A stretch of 64,000 nucleotides of DNA from an uncultured Sunxiuqinia sp. (lineage in GTDB: Bacteria > Bacteroidota > Bacteroidia > Bacteroidales > Prolixibacteraceae): positions 105,898-169,897 of the forward strand of contig NZ_CANLZV010000009.1 in NCBI RefSeq assembly GCF_947495665.1, read 5' to 3'. The notes beneath the pieces are model-generated. The model saw only the letters and a program-made list of their open reading frames with translations, made no database searches and was not told where the DNA came from. Numbering within the stretch: position 1 is the stretch's first letter; the number at the start of each line of letters is the position of its first letter. Position numbers and translations under genes: made by a program. Shown one piece after another: positions 19,301 to 27,063 of the stretch.

Positions 19301-20042
19301 TTTCTGCTTTCAAGGAAAGCACTGTTTCAATATCTTTTACTTCGAAAAAGTCTGGCTTATCTTGTGTTTTCGGAGCAAATTGCTCAACAACCGGTCCCTG
19401 CACAAAGGAACAGTTATCTTTATAAGCCGAAACAATTTTATTAGGATTTTCTTTGGACGTTTTCTTAATCAGCTGAAAAAGTGACATTTCCTGCTCTTTA
19501 CCATCAATCACGAAAGTTCCGTTGAAGATTTTATGCCGACAGTGTTCCGAGTTTACTTGCGAAAAGCCAAACACTTCACCATCGGTTAACTTACGTCCCA
19601 TTTTTTCAGCAACCGAATTCAGGTAGTCAATTTCCTCCTCACTTAAAGCCAGTCCTTCCTGCTCATTATAAGCGGCAATATCATCAATTTCCAGAATTGG
19701 CTCCGGTTTTTTATTGATCGTGAAAATTTCCTGATCCAGATTTTCATAAAGTCGTTTCAGCATAGGATCATAACCAGCTGATTGGTCAGGAACTTCAACA
19801 AACTCTTCCATTCGCACAATACCGTTCAGCCCCATATTCTGCGTTATTTCAACCGCGTTGGTACTCCAGGGGGTTATCATTTCTTTGCGGGGGCCAACAA
19901 AAAAACCGGTTAATTTGTCTTGCTCAATCAAGGTCGCCTCGCCAAACAACCAGCTTAGCTTCTGCACGTCTCCATCCGAAAAAGAAACAGTAGTTTGAAC
20001 AGCAATAATGCTGCTTTGAAAGGTTTTAAAGAATAAAATCAT
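16353..20042 (-). CDS. purL: Phosphoribosylformylglycinamidine synthase, single-chain (PurL)
   Basis: This 1229-residue enzyme of purine synthesis converts FGAR + glutamine + ATP to FGAM. The order is the PurS-like N-domain, two AIRS-type ATPase halves (FGFSQVNSEHCRHKIFNG; TGTGGEIRD; later PTGKDSMSM) and a C-terminal glutaminase. The glutaminase nucleophile is Cys1078 in GVCNGCQLM, with the His/Glu pair in PHMERAF. Size matches the large proteobacterial/Bacteroidota form. The frame is open upstream to 20159, but that extension is hydrophobic, unlike the family, and contains the promoter box at 20087-20094. The ATG at 20042 (MILFFKTF) is therefore the start. It is an isolated gene. Confidence 0.95.
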   Translation of the reverse strand: MILFFKTFQSSIIAVQTTVSFSDGDVQKLSWLFGEATLIEQDKLTGFFVGPRKEMITPWSTNAVEITQNMGLNGIVRMEEFVEVPDQSAGYDPMLKRLYENLDQEIFTINKKPEPILEIDDIAAYNEQEGLALSEEEIDYLNSVAEKMGRKLTDGEVFGFSQVNSEHCRHKIFNGTFVIDGKEQEMSLFQLIKKTSKENPNKIVSAYKDNCSFVQGPVVEQFAPKTQDKPDFFEVKDIETVLSLKAETHNFPTTVEPFNGAATGTGGEIRDRIAGGKGSLPIAGTAVYMTSYPRSEGARNWEQATEERPWLYQTPEEILIKASNGASDFGNKFGQPLITGSVLTFEHFENYKKYGYDKVIMLAGGIGFGAKKDSLKDKPGIGDKVVLLGGDNYRIGMGGGAVSSVATGEFENAIELNAVQRANPEMQKRAYNAIRALAESDDNPIISIHDHGAGGHLNCLSELVEETGGKIDTSKLPVGDPTLSQKEIIGNESQERMGLVMSEKHVDLLKNIADRERAPMYVIGETTGDMQFTFENSKTGEKPIDWQLAYMFGNPPKTVLTDTTEKANFADLAYDQDKIETYLEDVLQLEAVACKDWLTNKVDRSVTGRIAKQQGAGKLHLPLNNVGVITLDYQGKSGFATTIGHAPVAGMINAESGSILSIAESLTNIIWAPMPDKMKSVSLSANWMWPAKNQGENARIYKAVKAASDFACALGINIPTGKDSMSMTQKYKDDVVYSPGTVIISASGEVTDVKKVVEPVAVNDASKPLYYIDLSSTPLVLGGSAFGQIINKLGQDAPTVADPAYFLKAFNTVQDLIEEELILAGHDVASGGLITSLLEMCFSDNETGLQLDLTGLGEQDTAKVFFNENPGIVIQAANAESLEAKLAEAGVKFVKIGQPAGKRTFSVKNFEAQFDLDIDSLRELWFKTSYLMDRKQSGEKLALERFKNYKKNELKYEFKNFTGKAADYGIDLNRRTPSGLKAAIIREKGVNGDREMAYMMYLAGLDVKDVHMTDLIAGRETLEDVNLIVFVGGFSNSDVLGSAKGWAGAFKYNEKARIALENFYKRKDTLSLGVCNGCQLMVELGLLYPEHEQRPKMLHNESHKFESAFVNVEIAENDSVMLKTMAGMKLGVWIAHGEGKFNLPYAEDQYHIPYKYSYDFYPANPNGSDYNTASLCSKDGRHLAMMPHMERAFKPWHWPYYPADRKKDEVAPWIEAFVNAREWIKKNKQ

Positions 20043-20086
20043 GTTGAATCGGTTAATGATTAAGAGATATGTTATATAACACACCA

Positions 20087-20094
20087 CAAAGATA
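20087..20094 (-). promoter_or_regulatory. -7 promoter box for purL
   Basis: The minus strand reads TATCTTTG, an exact TAnnTTTG match, 45 bases before the ATG at 20042. It decides the start, since the longer frame would begin upstream of it. Confidence 0.55.
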
Positions 20095-20367
20095 AAAATT
20101 CCTAAAGAAGAAACATTCGAAAGAATCTGAAAACCGATTAATGTGAATAATAAAGTCAATTTATTAACAGTACCGCCACTTTAGAACCTCCAAATTGGTC
20201 GCTCAGCAGCCGGTCTGCATCGTTCAGCACCGCTTTGTCAAAGATTCAGCCAATAAGTCAGCTTCAAGTTTAAAGAACGAAAGCGCGGGCTGAGTTTCTC
20301 ATTTGGAATCCCGCCCTCTGAATACCGAACATTGAATTAAAAGTAAAGGTCTGGATTGTGTATTACT

Positions 20368-20406
20368 AAACCGGCCCCGTATTTTTCTGAAATACGGGGC
20401 CGGTTT
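20368..20406. terminator. Strong GC-rich terminator downstream of the M28 peptidase gene
   Basis: A perfect 17-bp stem (20368-20384 with 20390-20406; core CCGGCCCCGTATTT) closes on a 5-base loop. It lies about 130 bases beyond the peptidase stop. Confidence 0.75.
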
Positions 20407-20533
20407 GTTTCTGTATGAATTTCTCCCTACTTCTGGAAAATCCATTGAGGAAAGGTCTATTAAAAAATCTGCTTCTTATAGAAAACTCCAAGTAAAACAG
20501 ATTGAAATGCTCCAAATCCAGGAGTAAAGCAAA

Positions 20534-22159
20534 CTACTCCTTGATCAGTTCCGGGTTGTTGGCAAATTCCCACATATCAAGATAAGAGAGTTTGATGATA
20601 TCTTCCAGTTTTTGCCAGTTAATCAGCTCCACATGATCCGACGCCTGATGATAATCCGTGTGTCCTCCGGTATGGAACCAGAAAATTGGAATATCCCGCT
20701 TGGCAAACCCACTGTTATCGCTTCCTCCAACGGGTTTCTCAACCGCGCTAAAATTCACATCCAAGTTTAGCCCGAAGTCTTCAATGTGTTCTTTTGATGT
20801 TTCCTTTAAACTCGTCGCTGCTTCGGTATAAATCATCGCCACTTTATTCCCCGGAGCATCGGGAGAACCATTCCTCCCCACCATGTCAAAATTGAGGTAA
20901 AGCATCACTTGGTCCATTTCGTCAAAAGCCTCAATAAAATGACGCGATCCGAGCAAACCACGTTCTTCGCCGTCCCACAATGCAAAAATGATGGTGCATT
21001 TGGGTTTTACGCCTGATTCAATAAAAGCTTTGGCGATGGTAGTCACCGCAACAACGCCCGAACCATTATCGTCGGCACCGTTCCAAATATGACCATTGTG
21101 TTTTCCCAGATGATCGTAGTGTGCTCCCACAACCATGATTTTGTTGGGATCTTCACCTTCGATGCGAGCTAAAATATTGCGAAGTCCCAACACCTTGGTT
21201 TTCGCATTCACATCGATTTCCAGTTCTCCTTCTACTGCTTGCGAGTTTGTTTTGAGCTTGGCAGCCTTGGCTACAGTCTCTTCCAAAGTCGGGCCTTTCT
21301 CTCCCAAAATTTCTTCCAACATTTGTTTGGAGATCGAAATTACAGGCAAAGTGTGTTTATCACTCGGAAGCCTCAACTTTTTGTCATAAAAACTCGCTGG
21401 TTTCGTATCGCTTTCCAGCATAGCCTCATTATAACGAAAAGCCGGATTGGCTTTCCAATCGTGCTGCTTATCTTTCTGCGGATCGTACTCCAATATAGCT
21501 ACAGCACCTTTATCAAATGCGGTTGTGTTTTTTTCCTTACTACCTATTTTTAGCTTTTTATCGGCAATCAAGCGGGCTGCTTTTGAGTCAGGAGCCCCAT
21601 CGCCCGGAAGCCCGGCAAGACGAACCACAATTTTGCCCTTCACATCAATACCGCTAAAGTCATTCCACCCCAATTCTTTGTTTTCAATGCCGTAGCCTAC
21701 GAAAACAAGCGGTGCTTTTACAACTCGGCTCTGACTGACAAAGGACACCTCAAAATCGGTTTTATAGTGGAAGCCTATTGTTGCATTTTCCCGCACAAGA
21801 CTTATCGCCTGCTTTTCTGAAGGTTGAACTTCAATTGCAGAAAACTCCTGAAAATAAGAAGTTGACTTTTCATCTTTCAGCCCAAGCAATTTTTGGTAGC
21901 GATTGGGAGTCAATGTTTGCTCATCGCCATTGGGTTTTAAAGTATACAGCTTAAATAAACTGGCCAAATAATCACCCGCCAGGTAATTTCCAGCCGTTCC
22001 TGCTTCACGCCCTTCCATCCAATCGGATGCTAAAAATTCGAGTTGCGCTTGAATAACATCCCGATTAATGGTTTCCAATCCCTTCTCTTTCCCCGATTCT
22101 TGTGCCAACAACGACAAATAGAAAGTGGATGCTAATATTACAGTCAATAAATGTTTCAT
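20534..22159 (-). CDS. Secreted M28-family zinc aminopeptidase with PA domain
   Basis: The protein has 541 residues with a signal peptide (to SLLAQ). A PA-type domain (about 140-300) is inserted before the catalytic domain, as in M28 aminopeptidases. Zinc ligands are visible: His347 in GAHYDHLG, bridging Asp363 in GADDNGSG, Glu398/399 in WDGEERG, Asp425 in NFDMVGR and His504 in HTDYH. All ligands are present, so it should be active, removing N-terminal residues from peptides in the periplasm or outside. It is transcribed alone; the divergent neighbour is the YkgJ-like gene. Confidence 0.92.
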   Translation of the reverse strand: MKHLLTVILASTFYLSLLAQESGKEKGLETINRDVIQAQLEFLASDWMEGREAGTAGNYLAGDYLASLFKLYTLKPNGDEQTLTPNRYQKLLGLKDEKSTSYFQEFSAIEVQPSEKQAISLVRENATIGFHYKTDFEVSFVSQSRVVKAPLVFVGYGIENKELGWNDFSGIDVKGKIVVRLAGLPGDGAPDSKAARLIADKKLKIGSKEKNTTAFDKGAVAILEYDPQKDKQHDWKANPAFRYNEAMLESDTKPASFYDKKLRLPSDKHTLPVISISKQMLEEILGEKGPTLEETVAKAAKLKTNSQAVEGELEIDVNAKTKVLGLRNILARIEGEDPNKIMVVGAHYDHLGKHNGHIWNGADDNGSGVVAVTTIAKAFIESGVKPKCTIIFALWDGEERGLLGSRHFIEAFDEMDQVMLYLNFDMVGRNGSPDAPGNKVAMIYTEAATSLKETSKEHIEDFGLNLDVNFSAVEKPVGGSDNSGFAKRDIPIFWFHTGGHTDYHQASDHVELINWQKLEDIIKLSYLDMWEFANNPELIKE

Positions 22160-22474
22160 AGTTCCTCGCTCACTGAAGTTTTAAAAAAATTTTCATAACT
22201 CACGAATAGATGCGCAAGATAATTAAAAATTATTTTTTCATCTTCCAGCAGATAAATCCACTTTCCTGCATTCCAATTTATCTCCCTCCAACAAACCTTT
22301 TATTCTCACATAATCAGCTACACTAGCTGCATTTACAACAAAATTTCCCAAATTAGCATTAAGCAGCATGCCCTTACTTCCACATTGCAAAAGAAGCAGG
22401 CGTTAGGTACTTGGGGAACTTCCTCTCGTTGACCATCTGCGATCCTTTTCCTACTTTTGTCGAAAATTAAGACC
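22160..22474. other. Divergent intergenic region (M28 peptidase / YkgJ-like gene)
   Basis: Just over 300 bases hold the YkgJ-like gene's promoter at the right side. No clear TAnnTTTG match was found for the peptidase gene. No RNA gene or repeat was seen. Confidence 0.5.
22429..22459 (+). promoter_or_regulatory. Two-part Bacteroidota promoter for the YkgJ-like gene
   Basis: TTG at 22429-22431 (-33) and TACTTTTG at 22452-22459 (-7) are separated by 20 bases, the preferred spacing. The box overlaps the would-be TTG start at 22457, so translation must begin at the ATG at 22475. Confidence 0.6.
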
Positions 22475-22972
22475 ATGACTTCCAAATTTGAAAAGTACCA
22501 CCAACTGCGCAATCAAGTCGACCAACTTTCAGAGCAGCTTTCAAGCTTGCACAAAAGCCACATGGCCTGCAAAAAGGGCTGCGACCTTTGCTGCATGGAC
22601 TATGATGTGTTTCCCATCGAGTTTGAAGCCATGAAAGAAGCCTTGCAAAACAAGCAGGTTGATGTCCAAAAATCCGTTGATGGAAGCTGTATTTTCCTGA
22701 AAGATCATACCTGTCAAATTTATGAGCACCGACCTATTATTTGCCGCACACACGGGCTTCCACTTCTTTTTATGAATGACGACCAATGGGAATTATCAGC
22801 CTGCGAGCTAAATTTTACTGAATTTGATGATGAAGAGTTCAATACTGAGAACACCTTTCCACAGGACAAATTCAACAGCAAACTCTTTCTCTTAAATCAG
22901 GCTTTCCTGAAAGAAAACGACTTGCCTTACTCCGACTTTGATTTAATCCCAATTCAGAAATTAAAAGGGTAA
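22475..22972 (+). CDS. YkgJ-family cysteine-cluster protein
   Basis: The protein has 165 residues from ATG 22475; the promoter position excludes the 22457 start. It is cytoplasmic. The metal-binding cysteine pattern is CKKGCDLCC (Cys32, 36, 39, 40), then Cys72, Cys80, Cys90 in IYEHRPIICRTHG, and Cys110. This is the zinc/iron-chelating CxxCxxCC family typified by YkgJ, whose function is not settled. An N-terminal coiled coil (about 5-28) precedes the cluster. It converges with the BNR-repeat gene, the two stops only 11 bases apart, with no terminator visible between them. Confidence 0.85.
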   Translation: MTSKFEKYHQLRNQVDQLSEQLSSLHKSHMACKKGCDLCCMDYDVFPIEFEAMKEALQNKQVDVQKSVDGSCIFLKDHTCQIYEHRPIICRTHGLPLLFMNDDQWELSACELNFTEFDDEEFNTENTFPQDKFNSKLFLLNQAFLKENDLPYSDFDLIPIQKLKG

Positions 22973-22983
22973 GCAATCCCCCA

Positions 22984-24189
22984 CTACCTGATTTTATCCG
23001 GATCCACCACCAAATGCTTGATGGATTTGCCATGGTCGCCGGTGCGCGATGAGTACGAAATGTGCAGTCGGCCGTCCGGTGTCTGAATCAAGGACGGATA
23101 GGAATAGCTGCCACTCGACTTGCTGTGTGGCTCATCCTTTTCCAGGTAGGTTTTCCATTTCCAGCTTTGGCCTTCATCGTCCGACAACATCAGCACCACT
23201 TGGTAGCGCCCGTCCGAAACATCATTGCCCACAAAGGCCCAACGCCCATCCTGCAGGTTGAGCAGCTCCACACTGGCCGTGTTGGGGATATCCAGCTTTT
23301 GGGTGTACGACCAACTATAGCCATTGTCTTTCGAGACACTTCGGTGTACGCGGGCCGGAGCATCGCCGCTATCGCGCATGTAGGCCACCAGATCTCCATT
23401 GGTGCAAAGTGCCAGGGCCGGCTGAATGGGTCCCCGCCCAACAATGGGTTTGGAGGGTTTCCAGGTTTCGCCATCATCATCGGAAAGCGCACAAATCGAC
23501 AGGTTAAACCCATCCGAATACAAGGGTAGCACCATTCGCCCACTGGGCAAAATCAGAGGTTTGATCCGGCTCATCCAACCAATGCTGCGCAAAACGGGGT
23601 CGTGGCTTGCTTTTTTGATCTGCTCATCGTACAAGGGCGCGTAACCGCCCCAGCCATGATGCAGTTCCGGCATTTGCTCGAATTGCGCTGCGATTTCCTC
23701 GACAAACTCCTCACCCGGCTTCAACAAAATATTATCCTGCCACTCCCACACCGGAGCTCCCGGCTTATCGTAGTTGGTGCTTGTGCGTGTCCGCAAAATC
23801 GATCCTTCCCAGCGGTTACCATTCACTGCAATCCAAACCAAAAACAACTTGTTTTGGCCATTCAAAAACAGCACCGGGTTGCAATCGGGGATGTCCGGCG
23901 TGTCTGCCATCAAAAAAGGCTTGCTCCACTGCTTCTCCCCTTGCTCTAGCCGCGCTCCCATGATTCGCACATCGTCGGATTTGCGCTCGCCACTGCCCTG
24001 AAACCAACAGATCAGAAGATCGCCATTGGGCAAAGCCACCAAGCTGCTGCTGTGTACGTGTTCTGACTGTTCCGGGAAAATAAGCTCCTCGCTAATTACC
24101 GCTTGATACGAATCCTGTGCCTGCAGGCTTGCCACTCCTGCCGTCAGCAGCAAGAAAAATATGATCGCTTGTTTTATCATCCTTGTCAA
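22984..24189 (-). CDS. Secreted BNR/Asp-box sialidase-like propeller protein
   Basis: The protein has 401 residues with a signal peptide (to SLQAQ); ATG 24180 is an alternative start. It is a six-bladed propeller of the BNR_2 type, with Asp boxes SDDDGETW (236-243), SKDNGYSW (286-293) and SDDEGQSW (336-343). Conserved stretches include SSSLVALPNGDLLICWFQGSGERK and WMSRIKPLILPSGRMVLPLYSDG. I do not see the FRIP-type arginine motif of true sialidases, so activity on sialic acid is doubtful; another glycoside-cleaving or binding role is more likely. It is the last gene of the SusC-led operon, 30 bases after a metallophosphoesterase gene. Confidence 0.8.
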   Translation of the reverse strand: MTRMIKQAIIFFLLLTAGVASLQAQDSYQAVISEELIFPEQSEHVHSSSLVALPNGDLLICWFQGSGERKSDDVRIMGARLEQGEKQWSKPFLMADTPDIPDCNPVLFLNGQNKLFLVWIAVNGNRWEGSILRTRTSTNYDKPGAPVWEWQDNILLKPGEEFVEEIAAQFEQMPELHHGWGGYAPLYDEQIKKASHDPVLRSIGWMSRIKPLILPSGRMVLPLYSDGFNLSICALSDDDGETWKPSKPIVGRGPIQPALALCTNGDLVAYMRDSGDAPARVHRSVSKDNGYSWSYTQKLDIPNTASVELLNLQDGRWAFVGNDVSDGRYQVVLMLSDDEGQSWKWKTYLEKDEPHSKSSGSYSYPSLIQTPDGRLHISYSSRTGDHGKSIKHLVVDPDKIR

Positions 24190-24219
24190 TTTTTAGTTAA
24201 AGATAAGATTTAGCTGCTT

Positions 24220-25227
24220 TTAACGGGCGGCCTGTTCTTTTTCCTGAAACGAACCGGGAAACGAGCATTCCAAAACCTTGTTGCCACTCCACTCCCGAAT
24301 CCACGTTTTAAACTGGCGCTGGTTTTCTTGCAGCACAATCACCCGACCACCCGCTTTCGGGTCTTCCTCATTGCGCATCACTTTGGTTACTCGCCCATAA
24401 GCCAAGGCAATGCCATGGAAAAAACCAATGTAATCGTTGATATGATCATGTCCGGTGAAAGTCCCCATCACATCTCCACCATGAAGCATAGCGGCAAACA
24501 TACCCGTATTGATATCGGGGCTGCATTCGTCTTCGTTTTTCACCCCAATAGGAGGCGCCAGTTGGTTGTTCCACGCTTGAGTGTATTCTGGCAAGGGAAT
24601 ATGAAAGAAAGCCAGGGCCGGCAAGGGTTGCCCTGCATTAGCCGCCGTATAGTTACGGCTCTTTTGCAAGTACCAGTTGACCTGTGAAAAGTCGAACCAG
24701 CCGTAGCCATCCACCTTTGGTTTCAGGGTACTGTAAGCATTCGAGTCCATGCAATAAAGCAAGGCAGCCGTCTTTTGGGTTTGTCCCTTCACGGTTAACA
24801 CAAAATTGGTGCTTCCCGTCAGCGTGCCTACATCATGGTTCAGACAGCCCGGAAACTGCTCCACAAAGTTGGCCAGTTCCTTTCGTGCCTTGGCATCCAG
24901 GGCATCGTGGTTCCCAAACACCACCACCCAGGGAACATCTTCTGCCTCAAAAATGGCAGCCAGCTTTCGATAAATCTCCCGAGGTGCATGCTGACTGGCA
25001 ATGTCGCCGGTGAGTACCGCCAGCTGTGGCTTCTCTGCCGCCAACACCGAACTGATGACATCAAACACCTGCAAGTTTTTCCCTTCTTCCAGGTTGATGT
25101 GCGTATCGGTAAACTGCACCACTTTAAAATCTCTATCTGAAGTAAAATCAAGCGATCTTTTCTGTTGAGCAGTCCCACTCAAAGTCCACAATACAAGCAG
25201 CAAAAGGGTATACACCAATCGTTTCAT
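24220..25227 (-). CDS. Secreted calcineurin-like metallophosphoesterase (Dcr2-like)
   Basis: The protein has 335 residues with a signal peptide (to SGTAQ). The two-metal phosphoesterase motifs are complete: FTDTHINLE (Asp41, His43), LTGDIAS (Asp75), FGNHDALD (Asn106, His107), FFHIPLPEY and FTGHDHINDY. It resembles the Dcr2/purple-acid-like branch found in bacterial exported enzymes. The likely reaction is hydrolysis of a phosphomono- or diester in the periplasm. Its start is only 3 bases after the stop of a second metallophosphoesterase gene, so the pair is translationally linked. The substrate is not readable from the sequence. Confidence 0.88.
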   Translation of the reverse strand: MKRLVYTLLLLVLWTLSGTAQQKRSLDFTSDRDFKVVQFTDTHINLEEGKNLQVFDVISSVLAAEKPQLAVLTGDIASQHAPREIYRKLAAIFEAEDVPWVVVFGNHDALDAKARKELANFVEQFPGCLNHDVGTLTGSTNFVLTVKGQTQKTAALLYCMDSNAYSTLKPKVDGYGWFDFSQVNWYLQKSRNYTAANAGQPLPALAFFHIPLPEYTQAWNNQLAPPIGVKNEDECSPDINTGMFAAMLHGGDVMGTFTGHDHINDYIGFFHGIALAYGRVTKVMRNEEDPKAGGRVIVLQENQRQFKTWIREWSGNKVLECSFPGSFQEKEQAAR

Positions 25228-25230
25228 TTC

Positions 25231-27015
25231 TTATTTTTTTAATTTGAATTCATCGGCCAACTGCCCTTCCGAATCAATCGCCTGGTACGAAAGCTCATCG
25301 CCATCAATCTTCAGGTACTGGTAAAACTGCCCGCGTGATTTCTGTACTGCCGCATATGGTTCTTCTCCAATATCGCGGGTTCGCGAGGGAATACCAATGG
25401 AAATAATATAGGCCGTACCATCCTTGTAGGAAGACACCACTTCGCCCTGCTTCATTGGCTTGGAGCGCATGTAATAGTGAATATGCCCTCCGAACACCAG
25501 GTCAACATGGTATTGATCAAACACAGGAACCCAAGCTTCCTGAATGTCGTAATAAGGTTCTTCCCAATTGTAAGGAGGAAAGTGAAACATGGCAATTTTC
25601 CAGCTTGCCGTGGTATTTTTCAACTGCCGCTCAATCCATTCGGTCTGCAACTCGACCGGCGATGTGGCATCCAGCATTAAAAACAAGGTGTTTTTGTATT
25701 GAAAGGCGTAAGTATGCTCCGGAATAATTCCGGAAGGACCTTTCTCGGGGTAGCTAAACATTTCGCGATACATCCATGCCCCCAAACCGCTCCGATTATC
25801 GTGATTGCCAAGAGTGGACATCATGGGCCGCTGACTCATTATACCATCGGTATAGCTCCACAAAGCATCCCATTGGTCGCGGTGCAGGCCATCGCTCACC
25901 AAATCGCCAACGATAGAGTAAAACGCAGCATCCGGATGTTTCTCAAAAGCCATGTTCAGCAGCTTGCCCCACTCCTTGGAAAAGTGTGTATCTCCAAACC
26001 AAATGAAGGAGAAAGAATCATCCTTCGCCTGGGTGCTAAATGAGTTTTCCTGTTTCCAATCGGCATCGATCGCAAGTCGATATTCGTAGGTTTTTCCGGG
26101 CTTCAGGTTTCGCAGCTGTGCCGTAAAGCGATGACAATAACGATCGTTCATCAGCATCAAATCTTCCATCAAAAAAGGAGTAGCATCAACAGTTTTCACC
26201 TCCTCGCCTCCCTTTTCCCGATACTCCACCTGACCTGTTTGTACCGAATTGGCTGTTCGCCATTGAATATCCATGGTCGTTGCCGGATCATCGCTCCAGC
26301 TGAGCAACAGTTGATCCGGTTTAGCCGAAGACGGATGCTCGGTTGCCCGAAAAGCACCAACAAAGTGCGACTCAGTTCCCCGCCCGCGGATGGTGGTCAG
26401 CAGTTTTTGTCCTTGCAAAGCTTCCGGCACCTCCTCTAAAACCAGCTCAGTCCAATCGTGATAGGTAAATGCCCCATCAGCCATCGTTCCCACATACTGA
26501 TGCTTCGGAAAAAAGTTACTCAGCTCCAATTCGTCTGCAGAATTTTGTGGTCCCACGCTCACCAAGTAGTGCATCCCAAAGTTCTCAAAGCCATTAATAC
26601 CCAGGCCAACGTGTCCGGCATCAAAATTCTTTTGCCACACCTCATAGTCTGTAATTTCATTTTTTAGCTTCATCGCTGTCTTCTGAAATCCCTGCTCTTC
26701 CAACCAAAACGGGACCACCTTCTGCTTGACACTTCGCAGCACCGAAACAACTACGGGCACATTCACATCAAACATCCAATACTTGCTACTTAAAACCTGC
26801 AACTCTTGTTCGTTGAATAACTGAAAAGCCTGCTCGTAGGTAATCGCCGCCAATTCTTCCTCGCTCTTCGTTTGATAGAGCTCGGTTACCTTGGCATCAA
26901 TCACTTCTGCAACAGATGGTATCTCCGGCTTCGGCCCGGCACAACCGGCCCAAATCAACAGCCCAGCCAGCATCACCAAACAACTATTCAACATTAATTT
27001 TTTCATTATTTCCAT
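25231..27015 (-). CDS. Metallophosphoesterase lipoprotein with purple-acid-phosphatase-type N-domain
   Basis: The protein has 594 residues; MKKLMLNSC at 27006 is an equally good start. The lipobox is LIWAGC (Cys25 from the first ATG). Residues about 60-220 form a domain I do not recognise (HVGLGINGFENFGMHYLVS). About 230-330 is an Fn3-like purple-acid-phosphatase N-domain (LLLSWSDDPATTMDIQWRT ... LKPGKTYEYRL). The catalytic domain carries FGDTHFSKE (341 on), VGDLVSDG (369 on), LGNHDNRSG (402 on) and FGGHIHYY. All metal ligands appear present. It sits between a propeller-toroid gene and a second phosphoesterase in the same operon. Confidence 0.86.
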   Translation of the reverse strand: MEIMKKLMLNSCLVMLAGLLIWAGCAGPKPEIPSVAEVIDAKVTELYQTKSEEELAAITYEQAFQLFNEQELQVLSSKYWMFDVNVPVVVSVLRSVKQKVVPFWLEEQGFQKTAMKLKNEITDYEVWQKNFDAGHVGLGINGFENFGMHYLVSVGPQNSADELELSNFFPKHQYVGTMADGAFTYHDWTELVLEEVPEALQGQKLLTTIRGRGTESHFVGAFRATEHPSSAKPDQLLLSWSDDPATTMDIQWRTANSVQTGQVEYREKGGEEVKTVDATPFLMEDLMLMNDRYCHRFTAQLRNLKPGKTYEYRLAIDADWKQENSFSTQAKDDSFSFIWFGDTHFSKEWGKLLNMAFEKHPDAAFYSIVGDLVSDGLHRDQWDALWSYTDGIMSQRPMMSTLGNHDNRSGLGAWMYREMFSYPEKGPSGIIPEHTYAFQYKNTLFLMLDATSPVELQTEWIERQLKNTTASWKIAMFHFPPYNWEEPYYDIQEAWVPVFDQYHVDLVFGGHIHYYMRSKPMKQGEVVSSYKDGTAYIISIGIPSRTRDIGEEPYAAVQKSRGQFYQYLKIDGDELSYQAIDSEGQLADEFKLKK

Positions 27016-27063
27016 AAGTTAATCTCTTGGGTATTAGCTCTAATTTTGTTTGAATAATTTCAA

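Larger units (their letters stand above)
20043..20533. other. Intergenic region upstream of purL
   Basis: This stretch of about 490 bases lies between purL and the M28 peptidase gene, both on minus. It contains the purL promoter box and a terminator for the peptidase gene. The bases between are unremarkable, with no ORF or RNA gene that I can support. Confidence 0.55.

Noticed and set aside
20043..20159. 39-residue N-terminal extension of PurL
   Set aside because: It is hydrophobic, absent from the family, and contains the promoter box.
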